Assembly (NCBI GenBank): GCA_029820915.1
Contig: JALGUI010000168.1
Location: forward strand, 1-6,171
DNA: 6,171 bases
Source: Candidatus Zipacnadia bacterium
Lineage (GTDB): Bacteria > Armatimonadota > Zipacnadia > Zipacnadales > UBA5352
Direction: 5' to 3'
This document shows, in pieces, positions 1 through 5,484 of the stretch (the stretch's first letter is position 1; each line of letters opens with the position of its first letter). Below the pieces are notes generated by a model, which made no database searches, was not told the DNA's origin, and saw only the letters and a program-made list of their open reading frames with translations. Both the position numbers and the translations under genes were made by a program.

Positions 1-839
1 GGCAGCGGCTCCTGCTCGTAGACGTCGAAGATGCCGGTCCAGCGGCCCTTCTGCAGCTCCTCGACCAGCGCGTCGGGCTGGATCAGCGGCGCGCGGCCGA
101 TGTTAATCAGCACCGCCCCGTCCTTCATGGCCTGGAGCTGCTGCGGGCCCACGCGGCCTGTGTTCTCGACGGTCATGCCCGCAAGCGTGAAGATCACGTC
201 GGCCTGCTCGAACAGCTCGTCGAACTCGACGCGGCGCATGCCCTGCCCGGCGGCGTCCTCGTCGGACAGGTGCCCGCTGGCAACGAGGATCTCCTTGGGC
301 TCGAACGGACGCAGCATGGTCAGCAGCCAGGAGGCGATGTCGCCGAAGCCCCAGATGCCGATGACGCAGTCCTGCGGGACGCGCAACTCCCAGTCCTTGA
401 ACCAGACCATGTTCTCGGAGCGCACGCCCAGCTTGACGCGCTCGTGGGCGCGCCGCACGCCCATGAGCATGAGCATCATGCAGTGCTCGGCACACGAGCG
501 GGCCATGAAGGTGTTGGCGGTGCACACGCGCACGCCGCGCTCGAACACATCGTCGGAGATGTAGGGCGCCACCGAGCCGCCGACGTGGCCGACGATCCGC
601 AGCGCCTCGTTGTCGGCCAGGATCGCGTCATCGAGCTTCGGCGAGCCCCAGGTGGTGAGCAGCGCCTCGGCGTCGGCGATGATGTGGGCCCACTCGTCGG
701 GTTCGATGGGCTCGTCACGCTCATTAACCCAGATGTCCCAGCCGAGTTCCTCCGCGCGCTGCTTCGAGCGCCCGCGGAAAAACCAGTCGAGGCTCTGCTG
801 CGACTGGTTCATGAAGTAGATAGTAGGTCCGGCGGCCAT
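1..839 (-). CDS. D-isomer-specific 2-hydroxyacid dehydrogenase, C-terminus beyond left edge
   Basis: Reading the minus strand from the ATG at 839-837 gives 279 codons that remain open at the window edge, so the 3' end is missing. The protein has the layout of NAD(P)-dependent D-2-hydroxyacid dehydrogenases, which interconvert 2-oxoacids and D-2-hydroxyacids in the cytoplasm. A substrate-domain segment is followed by the Rossmann motif GIWGFGD (G161, G164, G166). The third family signature appears as LINIGRAP, with R249 as the expected catalytic arginine, and then FDVYEQEPLP, where E277 is the expected catalytic glutamate. The catalytic histidine should lie just past the edge. The signature usually has RG or RP and here reads RA. 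An AGGGAG site 8 nt upstream supports the start. The gene is divergent from all the others. Family assignment is firm; the substrate cannot be told, and a sugar-acid or glyoxylate/hydroxypyruvate role is only suggested by the neighbours. Confidence 0.92.
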   Translation of the reverse strand, partial: MAAGPTIYFMNQSQQSLDWFFRGRSKQRAEELGWDIWVNERDEPIEPDEWAHIIADAEALLTTWGSPKLDDAILADNEALRIVGHVGGSVAPYISDDVFERGVRVCTANTFMARSCAEHCMMLMLMGVRRAHERVKLGVRSENMVWFKDWELRVPQDCVIGIWGFGDIASWLLTMLRPFEPKEILVASGHLSDEDAAGQGMRRVEFDELFEQADVIFTLAGMTVENTGRVGPQQLQAMKDGAVLINIGRAPLIQPDALVEELQKGRWTGIFDVYEQEPL

Positions 840-847
840 TGGTATCG

Positions 848-853
848 CTCCCT
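848..853 (-). promoter_or_regulatory. Shine-Dalgarno site of the dehydrogenase
   Basis: The minus strand reads AGGGAG here, 8 nt before the ATG at 839. It supports that start. No clear -35/-10 pair could be seen for this gene in the intergenic region. Confidence 0.5.
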
Positions 854-918
854 GTCTCCGTTCACGCTCAGGTGGAGCGCGTGCAGGTTCGGCGCGGTAA
901 GAGGTGGCACCTGCGCCG

Positions 919-988
919 ACCGGCAACCGGCAACCGGTGAACGGCGAACGACGAACCGCAACCGGCGAACGGCAGACGGCTCACGGCG
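919..988. repeat. Degenerate heptamer tandem array, ten units
   Basis: The stretch divides without gaps into ten 7-bp units: ACCGGCA, ACCGGCA, ACCGGTG, AACGGCG, AACGACG, AACCGCA, ACCGGCG, AACGGCA, GACGGCT, CACGGCG. The approximate consensus is A(A/C)CGGC(A/G). Because 7 is not a multiple of 3, coding constraint does not explain the period. Heptanucleotide short tandem repeats are known from intergenic regions of filamentous cyanobacteria; this array resembles them in design only. It sits in the divergent region, about 80 bp upstream of the dehydrogenase start. Confidence 0.8.
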
Positions 989-1010
989 TCGTGGTCCAGT
1001 CGTTCAGGAG

Positions 1011-1184
1011 GGGCGGGCTTCCTTGCCCGCCCGGCTGTTCGTCGTGCGGAGGGACCGCAACGAGGTCGGCCCAACTCGGCTGTCGCCGTTCGTGTGCATG
1101 TGCCCGTCATGGAAGACGACCGTGTTGGGCCGGCCTCCTTGCGACCGCTTCGCGGTCGCCCGTCGTGCGGCCCCTCCGGACGAC
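1011..1184. repeat. Compound palindromic intergenic element
   Basis: Several inverted repeats are packed together. GGGCGGGC at 1011-1018 pairs with GCCCGCCC at 1025-1032. TGCGG at 1045-1049 pairs with CCGCA at 1055-1059. A 20-bp arm at 1056-1075 is matched in inverse at 1124-1143 with two mismatches, one of which would be a G-U pair in RNA; 48 nt lie between the arms. GCGACCGC at 1141-1148 pairs with GCGGTCGC at 1152-1159. GTCGTGCGG at 1162-1170 pairs with CCGGACGAC at 1176-1184, with one mismatch. The 10-mer CGTCGTGCGG occurs directly at 1040-1049 and 1161-1170. No convincing protein is seen in either direction. A REP/MITE-like dispersed element or a structured RNA are both possible; no T-run makes it a plain terminator. 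Confidence 0.6.
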
Positions 1185-1261
1185 AACGGCATCGGCGCGG
1201 CTGACGCGACGCCGCGCCGGACAGCACCGGCGCGGAGCGGGCACCGGCGGACAGGCGGAAG

Positions 1262-1290
1262 TTGTCGGACGCTCGGTCGCGGGGTATGAT
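1262..1290 (+). promoter_or_regulatory. Sigma-70-type promoter for the truncated hydrolase gene
   Basis: TTGTCG at 1262-1267, a 17-nt spacer and TATGAT at 1285-1290 match the housekeeping consensus at 4 of 6 and 5 of 6 positions. Transcription would begin near 1297 and leave a leader of about 40 nt before the ATG at 1338. It is a prediction from sequence only. Confidence 0.6.
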
Positions 1291-1323
1291 GCGAAAGACG
1301 CCGCGCGATACCTCCTGTGCTCA

Positions 1324-1329
1324 GAGGTG
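1324..1329 (+). promoter_or_regulatory. Shine-Dalgarno site choosing the ATG at 1338
   Basis: GAGGTG lies 8 nt before ATG 1338. It overlaps codons of the longer reading that begins with GTG at 1317, which argues for the ATG as the true start. Confidence 0.6.
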
Positions 1330-1337
1330 GTCAGTGG

Positions 1338-1649
1338 ATGATCGGGCCGCTGAAGCGCCTGCTCGTCGTCCTCGTGCTGGGCGTCGTGCTGGCGGGCAGC
1401 GTGGCGCTGGCGCAACGTCAGGCGCTCGAACCGCAGACGTACATGGTGCCGATGCGCGACGGCGTGCGGGTGGCGGTGTCGTCGAGTAACTACCCGCGCT
1501 TCTCGGCCAACCCGAACACCGGTGTGGACACCGACGAGGGCGGTGAGACGCGCGTGGCGGCGAACACCGTGTACGTCGGCGGCACCGACGGCTCACGCGT
1601 CATCCTGCCGGTCGTGATGGGCGAGGGCCGGGAGCCGGAGGCGCCGTGA
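1338..1649 (+). pseudogene. Internally deleted CocE/NonD (S15-like) hydrolase: signal peptide and two ends only
   Basis: This 103-residue frame starts at the ATG backed by GAGGTG. Residues 1-25 form a signal peptide (MIGPLKR, a long hydrophobic core, then ALA before Q26). Residues 34-43 (TYMVPMRDGV) match the start of mature X-Pro dipeptidyl-peptidase/CocE-type acyl hydrolases, which open with an MRDGVRLA-like strand. From residue 43 the text becomes the extreme C-terminus of the same family: RVAVSSSNYPRFSANPNTG, then NTVYVGGTDGSRVILPVV. Family members are usually about 550-650 residues. The whole alpha/beta-hydrolase core, with its serine nucleophile, aspartate and histidine, is absent, so hydrolysis is not expected. 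The two ends share a GVRxAV-like string, so recombination across a short similarity near 1461-1482 could have made the joint. The frame is intact with its own promoter, so a small exported product is still possible. Alternatives are a deleted remnant or an assembly collapse. The family reading is from memory of its motifs. Confidence 0.7.
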
Positions 1650-1668
1650 CGCGAGCGGGTCGAGCCGA

Positions 1669-1696
1669 GCCGCCGGCGGCGCCGACCGACCGCCGG
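1669..1696 (+). terminator. Weak GC-rich hairpin after the hydrolase remnant
   Basis: GCCGCCGGCGGC at 1669-1680 is a perfect 12-bp palindrome. Alternatively CCGGCGG at 1673-1679 can pair with CCGCCGG at 1690-1696 across a 10-nt loop. The only T-run (1713-1717) is 16 nt further on, inside the next promoter, so a true intrinsic terminator is doubtful. The palindrome could instead be an operator for the promoter at 1705. Confidence 0.3.
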
Positions 1697-1704
1697 AGGG
1701 GTCG

Positions 1705-1734
1705 TTGACACGGTTTTTCCCGATGCCGTATAAT
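1705..1734 (+). promoter_or_regulatory. Full-consensus sigma-70 promoter of the main gene run
   Basis: TTGACA at 1705-1710 and TATAAT at 1729-1734 are both six-of-six matches, with an 18-nt spacer, one longer than the optimum. Transcription would start near 1741 and give a leader of about 74 nt before GTG 1815. The spacer carries five T residues. No other site of similar quality is seen before the following genes, so it may serve the whole run to 5452. Confidence 0.85.
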
Positions 1735-1802
1735 CGCGACTGCCGCCGGGCGGCCAGCACGACAGGCTCCGGCGCGACAATCGGCGAGACTTGAGGACCA
1801 GC

Positions 1803-1808
1803 GAGGTG
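1803..1808 (+). promoter_or_regulatory. Shine-Dalgarno site choosing GTG 1815
   Basis: GAGGTG lies 6 nt before GTG 1815. In-frame TTG 1791 and GTG 1806 are possible earlier starts, but 1806 falls inside this site and 1791 adds eight residues before the Rossmann strand without family support. The same hexamer precedes the hydrolase remnant. Confidence 0.6.
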
Positions 1809-1814
1809 GGGACA

Positions 1815-2843
1815 GTGAGCGACAGTCGTGGGTTCGGAGTCATCGGCACAGGCGTGTGGGGCGAGACGCACGTGATGACGTACTCGGCGCACCCCGGCGC
1901 GGAGCTCGTGTGCATCTGCGACCTGAACGAGGAGCTGGTCAGGGGGCGAGCCGAGCAGTACGGGGCGGGGAGCTGGACGACCGACTACGAGGAGCTGCTG
2001 GCGCGCGACGACATCGACGCCGTCTCCGTCGTGACCCCCGACTTCCTGCACCGCGAGGTGGCGATTGCCGCCGCCGAGGCGGGCAAGCACGTCCTGCTCG
2101 AGAAGCCCATGGCCACCACGGTGGCGGACTGCCAGGCCATGATCGACGCGGCCGAGGCGGCGGGCGTCACGCTCATGGTGGACTTCCACAACCGCTGGAA
2201 CCCGGCGATGTGGGGGATCAGGGAGAAGATCGAGAGCGGCGAGCTGGGCGAGCCGCAGATGCTGACCGTGCGCCTCAACGACACCATCTACGTGCCGACC
2301 CAGATGCTGAGCTGGAGCGGCAAGTCCACCGTCATATGGTTCTTGGGCAGCCACTCGGTTGACCTGGTTCGCTGGCTGTTCGACGACGAGGTGACGCGCG
2401 TCTACTCGGTGTCGCGGTCGAAGGTGCTGAAGGCGCGCGGCGTTGACACGCCCGACTTCTTCCTCACCATCGTGGAGCTTGCGGGCGGTGGGGTCGCGCA
2501 CATCGAGAACTGCTGGATCATGTCCGAGTCGATGCCCACGGTCTTCGACTTCAAGCTGGAGATGATCGGCTCCGAGGGCACCTGCTTCGCGGACTGCAGC
2601 TCCCACCGCATGCTGCAGACCTACACGCCCGAGGGCCCGGAGTACGCCGACGTCGCGGTGCGGACCGAGGTGCAGGGCGAGCCGGGCGGCTTCGGCATTA
2701 ACAGTATCCGGCATTTTGCCGATTGTGTCATTGAGGACGTCGAGCCCGCAGTCAGCCCGCGGGATGGGCTGGAGAACACGCGCGTGCTGGTCGCGATTCA
2801 CGAGTCCGCGCAGAGCGGGCAGCCGGTCGAGGTGCAGCGATAG
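1815..2843 (+). CDS. Gfo/Idh/MocA-family NAD(P)-dependent oxidoreductase
   Basis: A 342-residue cytoplasmic protein of normal family length. The family oxidises or reduces sugars, inositols and sugar derivatives with NAD(P). The N-terminal Rossmann fold opens with FGVIGTGVWG (G11, G13, G16). A possible cofactor-selecting acidic residue, D36, ends the second strand (LVCICDLNEE). The family motif EKPMA gives E96-K97-P98, with the lysine expected at the active site. The C-terminal alpha/beta domain carries GSHSVDLVRWLF, where H180 and D183 match the usual catalytic histidine and metal- or substrate-binding aspartate of GxHxxDxxRWL. The end (RDGLENTRVLVAIHESAQSG) is also typical. It is preceded by the consensus promoter and followed after 118 nt by a TIM-barrel isomerase-like gene, a very common pairing in carbohydrate-degrading bacteria. 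The substrate is unknown; inositol- or hexose-type dehydrogenase activity is a guess from context. Confidence 0.93.
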   Translation: MSDSRGFGVIGTGVWGETHVMTYSAHPGAELVCICDLNEELVRGRAEQYGAGSWTTDYEELLARDDIDAVSVVTPDFLHREVAIAAAEAGKHVLLEKPMATTVADCQAMIDAAEAAGVTLMVDFHNRWNPAMWGIREKIESGELGEPQMLTVRLNDTIYVPTQMLSWSGKSTVIWFLGSHSVDLVRWLFDDEVTRVYSVSRSKVLKARGVDTPDFFLTIVELAGGGVAHIENCWIMSESMPTVFDFKLEMIGSEGTCFADCSSHRMLQTYTPEGPEYADVAVRTEVQGEPGGFGINSIRHFADCVIEDVEPAVSPRDGLENTRVLVAIHESAQSGQPVEVQR

Positions 2844-2961
2844 GGCCGGCGCCGACGGTGGGGAGCGGGCGGCCGGTGGAGGCGGTCATCGGGAGCGACT
2901 GCCGTGTGAGGTCTGCGGGGAGAAAGGTCGTTGGCAGGTGGCAGGCAGGGACTCTAGACCG
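2844..2961. other. Short spacer between oxidoreductase and TIM-barrel gene
   Basis: The 118 bases are GC-rich with no convincing gene, terminator or promoter. Near the end, GTTGGCA, GGTGGCA and GGCAGGG at 2930-2950 form two to three loose heptamer units reminiscent of the larger array at 919-988. An AGGGA at 2947-2951 is a weak ribosome site 10 nt before the next ATG. Confidence 0.4.
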
Positions 2962-3744
2962 ATGAAGACGGCGCTGTGCACGATAGCCTTCCGCGAACGT
3001 CTGCTCGAGTACAGTCTCGACATTGCGTGCGAGGCGGATCTCGACGGTGTCGAGATCTGGGGCCGCGAGCCGCACATCTCGGAGGAGTACGACGCCAACC
3101 GGGTGGCGGCGGCGCGGAAGATGGTGACCGACCGGGGCCTGGCGGTGGCGGCCTTCGGCTCCTACCTGCGCCCGGGTGCGGCGGAGAACGACAGCATGCC
3201 CCTGCGCGATGTGCTGCAGATTGCGGCCGGCCTGGAGGCCCCCGTGATCCGCGTGTGGGCCAGCGACGTGGGCTCCGCGCAGGCCGACAACGGCATCTGG
3301 AAGCGCACCGTCGCGGAGTGCCGCGAGGCCGCCGGCGCCGCGGCGAAGATGGGGATGAAGCTGGCGGCGGAGATGCACTCCAATACCCTCGCCGACACCG
3401 GTCTAAGCGCCAGGCGGCTGGTCGAGGAGGTCGGGCACGAGGGCTTCGGGCTGAACTACCAGGCGTCGCCCTGGATGGACGAGGAGAACGCCCTCGAGCG
3501 CCTGGACCACGCACTGCCGCATGTGCTGCACCTGCACGCGCAGAACTACGCGGCGCTGCGCGGGGACGCGGAGCGCGTCGAGCGCGTGGAGTTGGCCGAT
3601 GGTATCATCGAGTACGGCCCGCTGGTCGCACGGCTGCGCGAGACGGGCTATGAGGGCTACATGGCCGTGGAGTTCAGTCCGTCGAACTGCGAGGACAAGC
3701 GCGCCGCCATCCGACGCGACTGCGCGTACCTGCGCAGCCTGTGA
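2962..3744 (+). CDS. Sugar phosphate isomerase/epimerase-like TIM-barrel protein
   Basis: A 260-residue protein of the xylose-isomerase-like TIM-barrel superfamily (AP endonuclease 2 fold), the usual size for stand-alone sugar isomerases and epimerases. Strand ends show the expected metal-site residues: GVEIWGRE (E31), LAAEMHSNTLADT (E137, H139), VLHLHAQN (H190, H192) and MAVEFSP near the C-terminus (E237). The aspartate-x-x-histidine pair normally found after the next-to-middle strand is replaced by GLNYQASP (N165), so the metal site may be altered. ATG 2962 is preferred because the barrel's first strand (MKTALCTIAF) begins there and upstream in-frame sequence looks non-coding. It probably acts with the upstream oxidoreductase on a shared sugar. 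Its stop codon overlaps the start of the next small gene by GTGA. Fold assignment is good; the reaction (2-keto isomerisation, 3-epimerisation or dehydration) cannot be decided. Confidence 0.88.
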   Translation: MKTALCTIAFRERLLEYSLDIACEADLDGVEIWGREPHISEEYDANRVAAARKMVTDRGLAVAAFGSYLRPGAAENDSMPLRDVLQIAAGLEAPVIRVWASDVGSAQADNGIWKRTVAECREAAGAAAKMGMKLAAEMHSNTLADTGLSARRLVEEVGHEGFGLNYQASPWMDEENALERLDHALPHVLHLHAQNYAALRGDAERVERVELADGIIEYGPLVARLRETGYEGYMAVEFSPSNCEDKRAAIRRDCAYLRSL

Positions 3745-3887
3745 GCGTGGTCACGATGCGCTGGTTGTGGCTGCCCCTGACCGTCATCGGCATTGCGCTG
3801 ATCGCCTGGGGTGTGCATGTCGGGCAGGATCACATGGTCGCACGGTACGCCAAGGCTCTGTGCACGGCGTGCATAGGTCTGGAGTGA
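3741..3887 (+). CDS. Single-pass membrane CXXC microprotein, CD1871A-like
   Basis: A 48-residue frame starting with GTG that overlaps the previous stop as GTGA; ATG 3756 (43 residues) is an alternative. After a short N-terminus comes one membrane helix (about residues 9-27, LWLPLTVIGIALIAWGV), then a linker and a C-terminal CTACIGLE with C41 and C44. The arrangement of one helix, about 15 residues, then CxxCIG(L/I) at the very end matches my memory of the small CD1871A-family CXXC proteins of clostridia. Those are tiny, poorly understood and, as I recall, found beside membrane 4Fe-4S proteins. That fits here: the next gene starts 9 bases later and encodes such a protein. A role as thiol relay or cluster-carrying partner of the polyferredoxin is inference. 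It lacks a strong ribosome site, so translational coupling is likely. It is short enough to be missed by gene callers. Confidence 0.75.
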   Translation: MSVVTMRWLWLPLTVIGIALIAWGVHVGQDHMVARYAKALCTACIGLE

Positions 3888-3896
3888 GCGCGCGTT

Positions 3897-4751
3897 ATGG
3901 CGGAGCGCGAAGGGGACGCGCCGCTCTACCTCAGGGTCCGCCGCCAGGTTCAGATCGCGGCGGCCCTCTTCGTCAACGCCCTCTACCTCTTTGACCTTCG
4001 CGGCGTCTGCTTCCCGGTTCTCAACTGCACGGCCTGTCCGCTGGCCTCCTTCGCCTGCCCCATGGGAGCGCTGCAGAACTCCGTGGCGGCAATGCGCGGG
4101 GTGCTGTTTGCGCCCGCCTACGTTGTCGGCGGCCTGCTGGCCGTCGGCGCGCTCATCGGCCGTGCGACGTGCGGCTGGCTGTGCCCCTTCGGGCTGCTGC
4201 AGGACCTGCTGGGGCGCATCCGCGGGCGGCATTGGCGGATGCCGCGCTGGACGGGGTACATCAAGTACGCGGTCCTCATCTCGCTGGGGCTGGTAGTGCC
4301 GTACCTCACCTTCACCCCCTGGTTCTGCAAGCTGTGCCCGCAGGGCGCGCTGCAGGGCGGCATCTTCCAGCCGCTGCTGGACGAGGACCTGCGTCCGCTG
4401 ATTGGCACGTGGTGGTACATCAAGCTCGCCATCCTCGGCGCCTTCATCGTCGCCGCGGTGTTCATCCGCCGGCCCTTCTGCCGCTCGTTCTGCCCGCTGG
4501 GCGCCATCTTCTCGCTGTTCAACCGCGTGAGCCTCATCCGGATGCGCTACGACCGGGAGGCGTGCACCGACTGCATGTGGTGCGTGCGCGCCTGTCCGGC
4601 CGGGCTCGATCCGCGACGCGACCTTGAGGGCATGGCTTGCGTGAGCTGTATGGAGTGCGCGAAGTGCCCGTACGGCGCCATCCACGTCACCACCGCCTTC
4701 GCCGAGTGGCGCGATGGTGGCGGGGCCGGGAACGAGGCGGCGGGCACGTGA
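3897..4751 (+). CDS. NapH/YccM-like membrane 4Fe-4S polyferredoxin
   Basis: A 284-residue membrane iron-sulfur protein. Four hydrophobic segments lie near residues 16-34, 70-90, 121-140 and 173-191. The two family-defining CX3CP motifs are CGWLCPFG (C92, C96) and CRSFCPLG (C195, C199). Further cysteines sit at C38, C44, C47, C54 and in a CKLCP motif (C144, C147). The C-terminus holds two ferredoxin-like motifs: C223-C226-C229-C233 (CX2CX2CX3CP) and C248-C251-C254-C257, the latter one residue short of the standard spacing. Relatives such as NapH pass electrons from quinols to periplasmic or cytoplasmic partners. No nap, nos or mau genes are in this window, so the partner is unknown; the adjacent CXXC microprotein is the obvious candidate. 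The stop overlaps the next gene as GTGA. There is no good ribosome site (GGAG is 12 nt away), which suggests coupling to the microprotein. Family is firm, function open. Confidence 0.9.
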   Translation: MAEREGDAPLYLRVRRQVQIAAALFVNALYLFDLRGVCFPVLNCTACPLASFACPMGALQNSVAAMRGVLFAPAYVVGGLLAVGALIGRATCGWLCPFGLLQDLLGRIRGRHWRMPRWTGYIKYAVLISLGLVVPYLTFTPWFCKLCPQGALQGGIFQPLLDEDLRPLIGTWWYIKLAILGAFIVAAVFIRRPFCRSFCPLGAIFSLFNRVSLIRMRYDREACTDCMWCVRACPAGLDPRRDLEGMACVSCMECAKCPYGAIHVTTAFAEWRDGGGAGNEAAGT

Positions 4752-5452
4752 CGCAGCCACGCTGGGACGAACTCACGGAGGAGGACGTGGACCGCCTGAC
4801 CGTGCGCGTGATGCGCCGGGCGTGGCGGGCGCGACCGGAAGTAAGGAAGATCAGGCTCGGGGGCCGGGACGCGGTGGTGAAGGACTACGGGCGTCGGGGG
4901 AACCTGTTCAAGCGCCTTCTGGGCACCTTCCTGGCGCGGCGGGAGGTGGCCGCGCTGCGGCGGGTTGAGGGGATCCCGAACGTGCCCCGCGTGCTCGCGT
5001 CGCCGCAGCCGTGGATGCTGGTCATCGAGCATGTCAACGCCAAGTCGGTAACCGCACTCGATGCACCCCGGCTCGACCGGGAGTTCTTCGATCGCCTCAC
5101 GTCGCTCGTCGATGAGCTGCACGGGCGTGGCCTGGCGCACGGCGACCTCGAGAAGCTGGATAACATCCTGGTCACACCGGCGATGCAGCCGGCCGTGGTC
5201 GATTTCGCCGCGTCGGTCATGTCCGGCGCCAACCCGCTGGCGGCCCTCGCCCTCGGGCACATGCAGGACAACGACCGCCGCGCCATCTGCAAGCTCAAGT
5301 CGCTGTTCGCCCCCGAGCTGCTGACCGACGACGAACAACGCAGACTGGCACACCGTGGCGCCGCGGAGCTGTGGTTCCGCCGGCTCCGGAAGTACGTCCG
5401 CCGGCCCGTGAAGTCGTTGGCGACCGGGAACGACGAGCGCGCGCGGGGCTAG
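4748..5452 (+). CDS. Small RIO/Kdo-kinase-like protein kinase
   Basis: GTG 4748 overlaps the polyferredoxin stop by GTGA and gives 234 residues. The fold is a reduced protein-kinase-like domain. AVVKDY supplies a beta-3 lysine (K45) and RREVAAL the helix-C glutamate (E66). VIEHV marks the hinge near residues 92-96. The catalytic loop is LAHGDLEKLDNILV (H131, D133, N139), and VVDFAAS gives the metal-binding D152 in place of the usual DFG. The glycine-rich loop is minimal (RLGGRD), as in RIO and lipopolysaccharide/Kdo kinases. D133 to N139 is one residue longer than in classical kinases. The C-terminus is very basic (RRLRKYVRRPVKS), possibly for membrane or nucleic-acid contact. It may phosphorylate an envelope sugar, a protein or a small molecule; the sequence does not say which. 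Its tight coupling to an electron-transfer protein is unusual. Kinase-fold call is strong, substrate unknown. Confidence 0.82.
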   Translation: MTQPRWDELTEEDVDRLTVRVMRRAWRARPEVRKIRLGGRDAVVKDYGRRGNLFKRLLGTFLARREVAALRRVEGIPNVPRVLASPQPWMLVIEHVNAKSVTALDAPRLDREFFDRLTSLVDELHGRGLAHGDLEKLDNILVTPAMQPAVVDFAASVMSGANPLAALALGHMQDNDRRAICKLKSLFAPELLTDDEQRRLAHRGAAELWFRRLRKYVRRPVKSLATGNDERARG

Positions 5453-5462
5453 TAACAACGGC

Positions 5463-5484
5463 GTCCAGGCGAGGGCGCCTGGAC
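5463..5484 (+). terminator. Perfect hairpin just after the kinase stop
   Basis: GTCCAGGCG at 5463-5471 pairs perfectly with CGCCTGGAC at 5476-5484 around an AGGG loop, 10 nt after the stop. The 9-bp stem is strong, but there is no T-run in either direction. It may end or stabilise the transcript of the gene run. It also overlaps the first unit of the 27-bp repeat. Confidence 0.45.

Noticed and set aside
919..988. CRISPR-like array
   Set aside because: Units are only 7 bp, have no spacers and are degenerate; no cas gene is present.
1056..1143. Insertion sequence with terminal inverted repeats
   Set aside because: The arms are only 48 bases apart with no transposase, and no target-site duplication could be recognised; a palindromic repeat is the simpler reading.
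31..1289. Long plus-strand open frames across the dehydrogenase, including 31-564 and 270-1289
   Set aside because: They are antisense to a gene with clear family motifs, have low-complexity Arg/Ala/Ser-rich text and show no domain; GC-rich DNA readily leaves such frames open.
840..1337. tRNA or other standard RNA gene
   Set aside because: No cloverleaf, GTTCGA-type T-arm in context or CCA end was seen; only simple hairpins are evident.
1593..2801. A 402-residue minus-strand frame opposite the Gfo/Idh/MocA gene
   Set aside because: Its composition is rich in His, Arg, Val and Leu without motifs, and the plus strand has an unmistakable oxidoreductase with promoter and ribosome site.
2931..2959. 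Possible promoter TTGGCA with a 17-nt spacer before the TIM-barrel gene
   Set aside because: The -10 position reads CTAGAC, a poor match, and transcription would begin inside the start of the coding region.
3657..4760. A 367-residue minus-strand frame opposite the polyferredoxin
   Set aside because: It mirrors the cysteine-rich membrane protein and reads as charged low-complexity sequence; it also covers the microprotein and gene overlaps.
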